From: Cupriavidus gilardii
GTDB lineage: Bacteria > Pseudomonadota > Gammaproteobacteria > Burkholderiales > Burkholderiaceae
Assembly (NCBI RefSeq): GCF_008801915.1
Contig: NZ_VZOV01000002.1
Span: forward strand, 434,001-498,000
Length of the DNA stretch: 64,000 bases
Reading direction: 5' to 3'
Shown: piece by piece, positions 7,477 to 15,637 of the stretch
Position numbering within the stretch: the stretch's first letter is position 1
Layout of the letters: every line of letters begins with the position of its first letter
Translations under genes and position numbers: made by a program
The notes under the pieces: model-generated
What the model was told of the DNA's origin: nothing
Seen by the model: the letters and a program-made list of their open reading frames with translations, nothing else
Database searches by the model: none

Positions 7477-9419
7477 TCTTCCATCTCCACTTCGAAGATG
7501 ACCTTGTTCTGCGCCGCATTGGCCCAACCCGCGCGCTCCACGTCGAACTGATCGATCCGATAGAAGAACTCCAGCCGCTGCAGGCAGCGCCCGGCATCCG
7601 CATCGCGCAGCGATGCGTCCACCAGCGCGAGCACTTCGCGGGCAGCCGCCTCCCAACCGAAGACCTGGGCGGGCCGTCGCGTCTGGGTCCGGCAATTCGT
7701 CCAGTAGTCCTTGCGCTCCAGCACCTCGCTGACGGCACTCAGCAATTCGGTCCGCCGCGAGAACGGCACGATGCCATCGACAGGACTGACGCGCGTCCGT
7801 ATCTCGTCAATCAGCTGGCTTTGCCGCGCGATCACCGGCTTGCCGAACGACAGCGCCTTCAGCACGGGAAGACCGAATCCTTCATAGAACGACGGGAACA
7901 CCAGGCACGCGCATTCGCGGAACAGCGTATCGACCGCTTCGTTGGACAACATGCCCGATGGCAACTGCTCGACGTTGGGGTATTGCTCCCCGACCTCGCC
8001 GAGAACGCGGATCCGTGCCTCCGGGAAGCCCGCAGCAAGCACGCGCACCGCTTCGTGCAGGCCCTTGTGGTAGTACTGGTTGCCGACCACCAGCACATAC
8101 GGCTCGCCGTCCGGCGCGTCGCCCCCTGTTGGCGGTGCATGGTATTCAGCCGGATCCAGCGAGCAGTAAGAGATGGCGCTCGGCACATCGCGCGATGCCG
8201 GGAAGCGCTCGTGAAACGCATTGCGCGTATAGCCGCTGTTGAAGACGAAGCCGTCGGCATAGCTGGCAGCCGCCCGCCATACGCCATCGATATGCGGCAT
8301 GCGGATGTAATGGCAGTCCCAGGCGATGGCGTCCATGATCAGATACAGATTCACGGTCGACCGGCGCGCCTGGTCGCGCAGTTCGCTGAAGCTCCACGGT
8401 TGCGACAGACGGATGGCCGCATCGAAGATGGCATCGTCGGGCATCGTGTGGATCAGGGCATCCGGCATGGTCCGATCCAAACCGTGGAACTGCGCGGCCT
8501 CGGGAAGCACCCAGAAACGCGGGGCCACCGACACACTTTCGGCGAGCCGGACAATCGGATCAAGCAGCGAAAGGATGTGCTGCGCGGTGCCGTTGTAGCC
8601 GGGCGCGAGGTTGCGGATATCGAACAATACGGTACGCATTGCTTTCGGCTTGAGCCGCTGCCACAGCAGCGCCTCCCAGCGCTGCTCCGGGAACTCCGCA
8701 CGGCGCGCAATGGCGCGCGCATAGTCGGCCGCCCGTTCGATCGACGGCGGCTGCGCCGCACCGGGATAGGGCGCGGACTCGGCGGCAAAGAACAACGCGC
8801 GGTTGCAGACCACGGCACTGTATCCGCGGCGGTTGGCACGGATGAACAGCCGCCCGAGCGCATCGCCCAGCCGCTCGTCCTTGCCGTCGAGCCGGCCAAA
8901 GTGGTAAAGCATGTCGCCCCGCACGAGTACAGGCGCGCTAGTGACAATGCCACCGCCCCAGCGCGACGGCAGGGCCTGCAGAAACGGCGCGAGGGGTTCG
9001 CGGCTGGCCAGGGCCTCGTCCCCGGACTGGCGCGGGATGGGGGCCGAGCCGCCGATATTGGTGCGCGGCACGGCAAAGCCATACAGCGGATCGGCTTCCA
9101 GCGCCTCCAGCAGCCGCGCGACCGCCTCCCCGTCGAATGCGTATTCGGGCGCGGTGAACAGTACCGGCGTGCCGGCTTCCGCCAGCGGATGCACGACGCG
9201 GTTCAACCGTGCGATGTAGTCGCCGGCGTCCCGCACCGGGATCGTCTCGATCATCGGATCGTCAGAGATCGGCGCGGCGCCCGCGGGCACGAAGACATGG
9301 ACGCGCTCGACGAGCTGCCGCAGCGGCGCATCGGCCAGTGCGCCATGGCATGCAACGGCCTGCTGCTCGGGACGCGCGGCTTCGGGCAGGGTAATGACGA
9401 TGGCGATCTTGCTGGTCAA
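7473..9419 (-). CDS. Two-domain glycosyltransferase (N-terminal GT-A-like, C-terminal GT4)
   Basis: A 648-residue protein. The first ~210 residues begin KIAIVITLPEAARPEQQ and contain FTAPEYAFDGEAVARLLEAL and APVLVRGDMLYHFGRLDG, suggesting a GT-A-like or degenerate GT2 fold. The remainder is GT4-like, with LVVGNQYYHKGLHEAVRVLA opening the second lobe and EGFGLPVLKALSFGKPVI as donor motif. In that motif the second Glu of EX7E is replaced by Lys. The start is a TTG at 9417-9419 overlapping the previous stop as TTGA, with AGGTG just upstream; an in-frame GTG at 9450-9452 is the alternative. Probably bifunctional, or a glycosyltransferase with a regulatory N-domain. Confidence 0.78.
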   Translation of the reverse strand: MTSKIAIVITLPEAARPEQQAVACHGALADAPLRQLVERVHVFVPAGAAPISDDPMIETIPVRDAGDYIARLNRVVHPLAEAGTPVLFTAPEYAFDGEAVARLLEALEADPLYGFAVPRTNIGGSAPIPRQSGDEALASREPLAPFLQALPSRWGGGIVTSAPVLVRGDMLYHFGRLDGKDERLGDALGRLFIRANRRGYSAVVCNRALFFAAESAPYPGAAQPPSIERAADYARAIARRAEFPEQRWEALLWQRLKPKAMRTVLFDIRNLAPGYNGTAQHILSLLDPIVRLAESVSVAPRFWVLPEAAQFHGLDRTMPDALIHTMPDDAIFDAAIRLSQPWSFSELRDQARRSTVNLYLIMDAIAWDCHYIRMPHIDGVWRAAASYADGFVFNSGYTRNAFHERFPASRDVPSAISYCSLDPAEYHAPPTGGDAPDGEPYVLVVGNQYYHKGLHEAVRVLAAGFPEARIRVLGEVGEQYPNVEQLPSGMLSNEAVDTLFRECACLVFPSFYEGFGLPVLKALSFGKPVIARQSQLIDEIRTRVSPVDGIVPFSRRTELLSAVSEVLERKDYWTNCRTQTRRPAQVFGWEAAAREVLALVDASLRDADAGRCLQRLEFFYRIDQFDVERAGWANAAQNKVIFEVEMEE

Positions 9420-10672
9420 GCTGGCACCTGTTCGATGTCGTGGTTGCGGCACGCGTCAATCCGGCCGGTCAGGGCGGAATACACGCTTTCGGAACCGAAA
9501 TGTTGTTCGATGAAGGCGTGGGCGGCCTGCTGCAGCGCGACGCGCTCCGGCTCCCGCGCCAGCAGCGCTACGATCTCTCGTGCAAACGCGACCGCGTCGT
9601 GGACGATCACCGCCGGCACGTCGCCGAGCTCCCGGAGTCCGTCCGCTGCGGAAGGCCAGGCCACATGCGCCTTGCCCCATGCCAGCGCCTCGATGGTCTT
9701 GATCTTCAGGCCGGTACCGACGCGGCAGGGATTGACCACGACCGCAGCCTGCTCGTACTCCGCCTCGAGGCTCTCGACAAAGCCGAGCAGCGATACGGTC
9801 GGATCGTCGCAATGCACGAACTGGCACACCTTGCCGATCACGCGAAGACGCGCGCCGGGACGCGCGGCACGTACCAGCGGCCACGTATAGTCGAGGAAGT
9901 CCTGCGTTCCCTTGACGTTGAATTCGTTGCTCGATGCGACGATCAGCACCTGGTCGGGCACCACCGCGGCGGGATCGCCATGATGGATATCCAGATCGAA
10001 CGAGGTCAGCAGCGCCTCGACTTCCGGCACCAATTGCCGCAGCTCATCCTGTTCGGCCTTCTGGATCGCCAGCACGATGTCGGCGCGGCGGAGCAAGGCG
10101 CTTTCCTGTGCCTCGGTCAGGCTCAGGCTGTAGTTCTTGATCCCATACTGTTCTACGGTCTTCTGCTTGCGGCAGAACAGGTCATGGGCGTCGATGATCT
10201 TCAGCGCATCCCCGCATTCCGGCAATTCGAGGATACGGCTCATGAAGACGTATTGGGCGATCACCACGTCCGGACGGACCGCGGCCACGATCGGTGCCAC
10301 TTCGGCGGCAAACCAGTCGGGGCAGAAGCCGTCCTGGATGCGGGACAGTTCGGCGTCGGCAAAGTCGGTGTCGACCTGCACCGGCTTGGCCATGGTGCCT
10401 CCGGGCCGCGGCAGCACGATACGATTGTCGAACACATGCAGCTCGTCGACGACGTCGCGCAGACCGAGGATGCACTGATTGCTGACTTCGGTGTCGCCCA
10501 GCGGCTTCAGCACCAGCGTGACCGCATATCCCTTGCGCCGGAACCACGACAGCATCTTGTAGATGCGGATCTCGTTGCCCGCCGCGGGCGGATACGGCAT
10601 CACATGGGTGACCATCAGGACGCGCGGCTTGGCGCTGCTCTGCGGGGTGGAAGCGAAACGGGGTTTCATCAT
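9416..10672 (-). CDS. Glycosyltransferase family 4 protein
   Basis: A 418-residue GT4-type enzyme. The N-terminus reads KPRVLMVTHVMPYPPAAGNE, with the usual proline-glycine donor loop after the first strand. The second lobe opens with QVLIVASSNEFNVKGTQDFL and the donor region is VGTGLKIKTIEALAWGK, a common variant in which Gly-rich VGTGLKIK replaces EGFG. The start is the first of two adjacent ATGs at 10670-10672, 52 nt after the preceding stop, one of the few real gaps in this operon. A longer frame to 10921 would overlap the upstream gene and is rejected. Confidence 0.82.
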   Translation of the reverse strand: MMKPRFASTPQSSAKPRVLMVTHVMPYPPAAGNEIRIYKMLSWFRRKGYAVTLVLKPLGDTEVSNQCILGLRDVVDELHVFDNRIVLPRPGGTMAKPVQVDTDFADAELSRIQDGFCPDWFAAEVAPIVAAVRPDVVIAQYVFMSRILELPECGDALKIIDAHDLFCRKQKTVEQYGIKNYSLSLTEAQESALLRRADIVLAIQKAEQDELRQLVPEVEALLTSFDLDIHHGDPAAVVPDQVLIVASSNEFNVKGTQDFLDYTWPLVRAARPGARLRVIGKVCQFVHCDDPTVSLLGFVESLEAEYEQAAVVVNPCRVGTGLKIKTIEALAWGKAHVAWPSAADGLRELGDVPAVIVHDAVAFAREIVALLAREPERVALQQAAHAFIEQHFGSESVYSALTGRIDACRNHDIEQVPA

Positions 10673-10724
10673 CGTTCTAATGGCGTATGGCCGTTCTGTG
10701 TATCTGCGCGTCGATCGGCATGCG

Positions 10725-11717
10725 TTACGCCAGCTGCCGGTAGACATCGCGCAACGCCGCCGTCGTGGACGACCAGGTGAACGCCTCCGGCCGGAACGCG
10801 GACGCCGCGGCGTTCGCCTGTCCCGGCGCGCCCGCGCGGCCACCGTTCGACAGCATGGTGCGCATCGCGTCGGCGATCGCGTCGACCGACGCCGGGTCCA
10901 CATACACGGCACGGTCGCCAAAATACTCCTGGCACGACCCCTCCCGGGTCAGCAGCAGCGGCGCGCCCTGGGCCGCAGCCTCCAGCGCCGCAAGACCGGG
11001 AGTCTCCAGCGTACTGGGCAGGGCGAACAGTTCGCATGCGGTGTACGCGGACAGCAGCGTTTCGTCGTGCGGCATCGGTCCCAGGTAGCTGACCTGCTCG
11101 CCGCCCTCCTCCAGCACCCGGCCCGCGTACTGCGGATCGCGCTGATGACCGATCAGGACCAGGCGGAACTGCGGCAGCCGCTTCATGGCGCGCACCAGCG
11201 CCAGTTGATTCTTGCGCGGCTCGATATTGCCGACGTTCAACACGAACGGACCGTCGATACCGAAGCGTTGCCGGAATCCTTCCGGGCCGACCTTCTGCAG
11301 GAAGAACTCGTCGATGCCGTTGTAGACGGTGGCAAACTTCGAGCGCGGCAGGTCCAGCACGCTGGCCAGCATGTCGCTCTCGATGTCGGAGTTGGTGACG
11401 GCCCGGTCGGCGAGCGCCAGCTGGGCACGAATCTCGTCCACCGGGTAAAGATGCCGCGTGCCTTCGGTGATCCACAGGCTGGTCGACACGACCAGCGGCA
11501 AGCCCAACTGCTTGACGAAATGGCAGAAGTGCACCGACCCGCCGATGCACGAGAAGAAGTGGACCACGTCGTGCTCGAGAAAACGCGGCGCCCATTGGTC
11601 AAACAGCGAAACGTCGACGCCATGCGCGGGCAGGTGCTTGCGGTAGGCCAGCAGCTGGATCTCACCCCCGCCTGGCGTGTGGAAGGCCATCGGGTAGGTG
11701 GCGAACATCACCTTCAT
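10725..11717 (-). CDS. Glycosyltransferase family 4 protein
   Basis: A 330-residue GT-B transferase starting MKVMFATYPMAFHTPGGGEI, with the Gly-Gly-Gly loop at residues 16-18. The second lobe has VLNVGNIEPRKNQLALVRAM and the donor motif is ETPGLAALEAAAQG (EX7E). It resembles the protein encoded at 1796-2764 in both lobes. The ATG at 11715-11717 overlaps the previous stop as ATGA, so the much longer frame to 12890 is a shadow. It sits mid-operon and probably adds one residue of the repeat. Substrate unknown. Confidence 0.85.
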   Translation of the reverse strand: MKVMFATYPMAFHTPGGGEIQLLAYRKHLPAHGVDVSLFDQWAPRFLEHDVVHFFSCIGGSVHFCHFVKQLGLPLVVSTSLWITEGTRHLYPVDEIRAQLALADRAVTNSDIESDMLASVLDLPRSKFATVYNGIDEFFLQKVGPEGFRQRFGIDGPFVLNVGNIEPRKNQLALVRAMKRLPQFRLVLIGHQRDPQYAGRVLEEGGEQVSYLGPMPHDETLLSAYTACELFALPSTLETPGLAALEAAAQGAPLLLTREGSCQEYFGDRAVYVDPASVDAIADAMRTMLSNGGRAGAPGQANAAASAFRPEAFTWSSTTAALRDVYRQLA

Positions 11718-12970
11718 GGTCTGGCCTCCAACGTACGGACGCGTTCGAGCATGCGCACGGTGCGTGCCCGCCAGGTGTTGTCGCCGACAAAGCGCCGGGC
11801 CTCCTCCTCGCCCAACCGTCCTCGCCCCAGCTGGCGCTCGATCGCCGCCTCGAACGCGTCCGCGTCCGCGCCGATTTCCAGGCCTGCCGGACCGTCCTCG
11901 GCGAACGCCAGCGGAGTCGACACGACCGGCAGGCCGGCCGCCAGGTATTCGAAGAACTTCATTGGAAACATCGATCTGGTGTAGTCGTTGATCAGTGTCG
12001 GCAGCAGTCCGACCTGCATGCCGCGCAGATAGTCGGGCAATTGCGCATAGCTGCGGTAGCCCAGCAGATGCACGTTCGGCAACGCCGCCAGCGCATCCAC
12101 CAGCGGGCTCTGTTGCCCCTCGCGCTGCTCGCCGATCAGCACCCAGTGCCACTCCGGCCGCCGACGCGCGACCTCCAGCAGCAGCGCGAAGTCGACCTTG
12201 AAATCGGACAGCACGCCGTGATAAACCAGGCGCGGGGTCGGGATGGCCGCGAGGTCGTCGGGCACCGGTCCGGCCGCCAACGCCTTGCCGAAGTGGCGAT
12301 CGTCCGCGACATTGGGCAGAAAATACGTGCGCGGATTGAACGGGCGACAACGGTCCTCGAGCGCACGAGCGGTGACGAAGACCGCGTCGCACGCCTGCAG
12401 CAAGCCGCGCTCGGCGGCCTCGAACGCTGCCACGTCGACGCCCGGCACCGCCGACAGATCGTCGACGCAGTGGTAGACCAGCGCACCGCGCGGCACGTCC
12501 GCGATTGCGTTCTGCATGTACGGATGGTAGGTCCACACCAGCGGGCGCGCGAAACGCCTGGCCCGCAGGAATCGCCTCAGCGCATGCCGCAGCAGGGCCT
12601 GATTGATCCAGCGCACCACGGGCCAATGATGTTTCGCCGGCACGATCAGTGGCGACAGCACCCAGATATTGTCGCGGCGCCGTGGTGGACCGATCAGCAC
12701 CGACTGCACGCCGCGCCAGAGGCGTCGCCACAGGCGCTTCCAGTCTCGTCCGCTCGCCATGCGGGGCCTGCGCAGGCCCACGCTCTCGATGTACAGGACC
12801 CGCCAGCCGAGGCCGGCCAGCTCGCATGCCATATGCTGCTTGTTGGTCCAGTAAGGCTCGTCCCAATCGGCGGTGGAGAACAACACGCAATCGCCCGCTT
12901 CCGCGCCGGCTACCACGGACGCGGATGGACGGGCGCTCGCCGTTTCAGGCGTGTCGATCGCCTCAACCAC
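11714..12970 (-). CDS. Glycosyltransferase (GT-B fold)
   Basis: A 418-residue protein with an opening region FSTADWDEPYWTNKQHMACE and the strand-loop GWRVLYIESVGLRRPR. The C-terminal lobe contains LVYHGVLSDFKVDFALLLEV and YTRSMFPMKFFEYLAAGLPV, typical of a GT1/GT4-like clade seen in polysaccharide and teichuronic-acid-type clusters. The start is a GTG at 12968-12970 with a strong GGAGGA site 5 nt upstream; it lies inside the end of wecB, overlapping it by 8 nt. A longer frame to 13162 is contradicted by that spacing. It probably adds a sugar of the repeat. Confidence 0.82.
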   Translation of the reverse strand: MVEAIDTPETASARPSASVVAGAEAGDCVLFSTADWDEPYWTNKQHMACELAGLGWRVLYIESVGLRRPRMASGRDWKRLWRRLWRGVQSVLIGPPRRRDNIWVLSPLIVPAKHHWPVVRWINQALLRHALRRFLRARRFARPLVWTYHPYMQNAIADVPRGALVYHCVDDLSAVPGVDVAAFEAAERGLLQACDAVFVTARALEDRCRPFNPRTYFLPNVADDRHFGKALAAGPVPDDLAAIPTPRLVYHGVLSDFKVDFALLLEVARRRPEWHWVLIGEQREGQQSPLVDALAALPNVHLLGYRSYAQLPDYLRGMQVGLLPTLINDYTRSMFPMKFFEYLAAGLPVVSTPLAFAEDGPAGLEIGADADAFEAAIERQLGRGRLGEEEARRFVGDNTWRARTVRMLERVRTLEARP

Positions 12971-14078
12971 CGAAGTCCTCCATCGGCCGACCCAGCAGGC
13001 TCGCGACCACGCGCGCCGACGCGCGACCGTCGCCATATGGATTGGCACGATCGCGCAACGCAACGACACGCTGCGGGGCATCGAGCCAGTCCGCAACCGC
13101 CGCGCTGATCGACCGCGGGTCCTGGCCCGCCAGCGTCGCAAACCCGGCATCGACGCCTTCACGCCGCTCGGTATGGCTGCGCATCACGACCACCGGCACG
13201 CCGAAGGTCGGCGCCTCTTCCTGGATGCCGCCCGAATCGCTGACGACCAGGTCGCTGCGGCTGATCAGATAGAGACTGGTCGGATAGTCGACCGGCTCGA
13301 CCAGCGACAGATTCGGAACGCCGCCCAGTTCACGCAGCACCGGCCCGCGCACCGCCGGATTCAGGTGCACGGGGAAGATCCAGCGGTGGTGCGGATAGCG
13401 GCGGCACAGCTCGCGCAGTGCGGTACAGATACCGAGCATCACGTCGCCGAAGTTTTCGCGCCGATGGCACGTGACCAGGACCTGCGGACCGTCATGGCGC
13501 AGCTCGGGGGCCAGCTCCGGTATCCGGCCCGCCCAGCCGGCGCGCACCATTTCGATGGCGTCCACGACGGTGTTGCCGGTCGTGACGATCGTATCGGCGC
13601 GGACGCCTTCGTTCAGCAGGTTGTCCCGTGCCGATCTGGTCGGCGCGAAGTTGCGGGCGGCGATGCGGCCCAGCAGGCTCCGGTTGGCTTCCTCGGGAAA
13701 GGGACTGGCCAGATCGCCAGTGCGCAGGCCCGCCTCGACGTGCCCGACGCGTACGCCGCGATGGAACGCCGCCAGGCCCGCGCAAAAGGCCGTGGTGGTA
13801 TCGCCCTGCACCAGCACCCAGTCGGGCCGCTCGGCGGCGATGGCGTCGTCCAGCTCGGCCAGCAGGCGTGATGCCAGACCATTCAGCGATTGGCCGGGCC
13901 GCATGCAATCGAGGCCAATATCCGGCGACAGCGCAAAATACGACATGGCCTGCTCGAGCATCTCGCGGTGCTGACCGCTGCTGCAGACCGTGACGTCGAC
14001 CGCTTCGCGCAGGGCCGCGACGACAGGCGCGAGCTTGATCACCTCGGGGCGGGTGCCCATCACGACCATGACTTTCAT
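12963..14078 (-). CDS. wecB: UDP-N-acetylglucosamine 2-epimerase (non-hydrolysing)
   Basis: A 371-residue enzyme that interconverts UDP-GlcNAc and UDP-ManNAc in the cytoplasm. It begins MKVMVVMGTRPEVIKLAP, the family signature, and carries HVEAGLRTGD, VTCHRRENFGD (catalytic His and Glu) and VVSDSGGIQEEAP for UDP binding. The ATG at 14076-14078 overlaps the deacetylase stop as ATGA. Length and motifs agree with the family. Its product could be used directly as ManNAc or oxidised to ManNAcA, but no wecC-type dehydrogenase lies in the window. With the deacetylase just upstream it hints at an aminosugar-containing polysaccharide. Confidence 0.95.
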   Translation of the reverse strand: MKVMVVMGTRPEVIKLAPVVAALREAVDVTVCSSGQHREMLEQAMSYFALSPDIGLDCMRPGQSLNGLASRLLAELDDAIAAERPDWVLVQGDTTTAFCAGLAAFHRGVRVGHVEAGLRTGDLASPFPEEANRSLLGRIAARNFAPTRSARDNLLNEGVRADTIVTTGNTVVDAIEMVRAGWAGRIPELAPELRHDGPQVLVTCHRRENFGDVMLGICTALRELCRRYPHHRWIFPVHLNPAVRGPVLRELGGVPNLSLVEPVDYPTSLYLISRSDLVVSDSGGIQEEAPTFGVPVVVMRSHTERREGVDAGFATLAGQDPRSISAAVADWLDAPQRVVALRDRANPYGDGRASARVVASLLGRPMEDFGG

Positions 14079-15637
14079 CGCGATGCCTCCCATCCGGTCG
14101 CGCACATCCGGCGGCCGTGATACTCGATCGCGAGTTGGAGTCCGTTCGATGCGCCGACCGGCACGGCGACACGATAGGCGCCCTCTTCCTCACGCACCGA
14201 CGCCTGCGCCCGATATTGCAGGAAGTCCATTGCCGCCTCTTCGTGCAGGAAAAGCGGCGACTGAGCGCGCGCGCGGATATGTGCGATCAATTGTCGATGG
14301 GCATCGATGCGGGCCGCTTCATCGGCCCAGCCATAGGCATACCGCGCGGAGAAGGGGTGATCGAGATAGCCGAACAACGTGCCGGTGGCATGAGCACGGT
14401 CGAAAGCCTCACGATAAACGGCCAGCGGATCGCCTTCCGCGAGCAGGCAGTCCCCGTGAAGCATGCATTGCTGGCTGTGGCCGACAAAGCCTGCCGGCAG
14501 ACCGGCCAGTTCGCCGCCCCGCGCCAGAACGAATTCGGGATCGTTGCGGATGATGCCGCCGATGCAGCCGGCATAGCCCAGATCGGCCAATGCGTGCAGG
14601 GCGTAGCGCGGAGTCTGGTGAAACGGCGAAACCGCGTAGCGGACCTCGCGGCCGGTCACCGCGTGCAAGCGGTGCGCCGAGGCCCAACCTTCGTGCAGCG
14701 CCGCTTCATAACTGCCGCCCCATTGCGGCGCGTGCGTCGCGGTATGCGACAGCACAGCCCCGCCGTCGGCGATCAGCTCGCGCAGCAGCCCGTGCTGGCG
14801 CTCGTCCGCCAGCGTGCTGGTATGCACCGCCAGCGAAAACGGCACGCCGGCCTCGCGGTAAGCGTCCCACAAAGGGCGGGCCGACTCGACGTCTTCGTCG
14901 CAATCCAGCCGCGACGTAATGGCGGCGTCATGGCCCCAAGGCACTTCGGACAGCACGGGATGGCAGGGAAGCGTCTCCGCCCCGTGCGCCGACACGAATT
15001 GCTCGACGATCCGCCATTCCCAGGAATCGCATGGGCCGGCGGCGCGATTGAACCACAGCACGCTGGCGTCGTCGCGCCGTGCCAGCGCGGCATAGCTGCC
15101 CTGGCGCCGGCCATCGATTTCGATCGCTGCCAGTTCGTCTGCGCCGGTATCCATACCGACCGCGATGCTCCAGCACGAACCGTCCGCGCGGATCGCACCG
15201 TAGCCGAGGTTGTTCCACTCGTCGGCAAAATCGAAGCGCTCGAACGGTCGGTGCCATGCCGGCAAACCCAGCGCCGCGGCCGCAGCGCCATAGCGCACCG
15301 CGGCACGGCTCGCCGCCATGCCCGAACGCGGTGCCGGCTCGCTGCGGCTGGCCCGTTCGAGCGCGTCCGGCAACGCGGACGGTTGCCAGCCCAGATGGCG
15401 TGCCAGCACGTCCGAGATACGGCCAAGCACGATCAGCTTGCGCCTTCCCCGAGCCAGCCACGCGATCAGGTCGTCCGTCCAGGCGTCGGGCATATCGACC
15501 GCTACCAGGGTCGAGACCGATGCGAGCGCGCCCCGCGACAAAGCCGCCGCCTGTGACGCGCTGACCGAACGGCGCAGGGCCGCGAGCACCAGTTGCCCGG
15601 TTGCCCGCGCGGGATAGGGAAAGGCGACGCCGATCAT
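14075..15637 (-). CDS. Polysaccharide deacetylase family protein (NodB-type) with N-terminal extension
   Basis: A 520-residue protein. Residues 1-230 are an unassigned N-terminal domain with a positively charged, Ala-rich start but no clear signal peptide. Residues 235-470 form the NodB-like deacetylase domain: SRLDCDEDVES (D245, D247, D249) supplies the catalytic base and metal Asp, and LSHTATH (H298, H302) the metal histidines. It overlaps both neighbours as ATGA. The likely role is removal of an acetyl group from an N-acetylated sugar of the repeat or a lipid-linked precursor, probably cytoplasmic since no export signal is seen. Substrate is inferred from the cluster only. Confidence 0.82.
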   Translation of the reverse strand: MIGVAFPYPARATGQLVLAALRRSVSASQAAALSRGALASVSTLVAVDMPDAWTDDLIAWLARGRRKLIVLGRISDVLARHLGWQPSALPDALERASRSEPAPRSGMAASRAAVRYGAAAAALGLPAWHRPFERFDFADEWNNLGYGAIRADGSCWSIAVGMDTGADELAAIEIDGRRQGSYAALARRDDASVLWFNRAAGPCDSWEWRIVEQFVSAHGAETLPCHPVLSEVPWGHDAAITSRLDCDEDVESARPLWDAYREAGVPFSLAVHTSTLADERQHGLLRELIADGGAVLSHTATHAPQWGGSYEAALHEGWASAHRLHAVTGREVRYAVSPFHQTPRYALHALADLGYAGCIGGIIRNDPEFVLARGGELAGLPAGFVGHSQQCMLHGDCLLAEGDPLAVYREAFDRAHATGTLFGYLDHPFSARYAYGWADEAARIDAHRQLIAHIRARAQSPLFLHEEAAMDFLQYRAQASVREEEGAYRVAVPVGASNGLQLAIEYHGRRMCATGWEASR

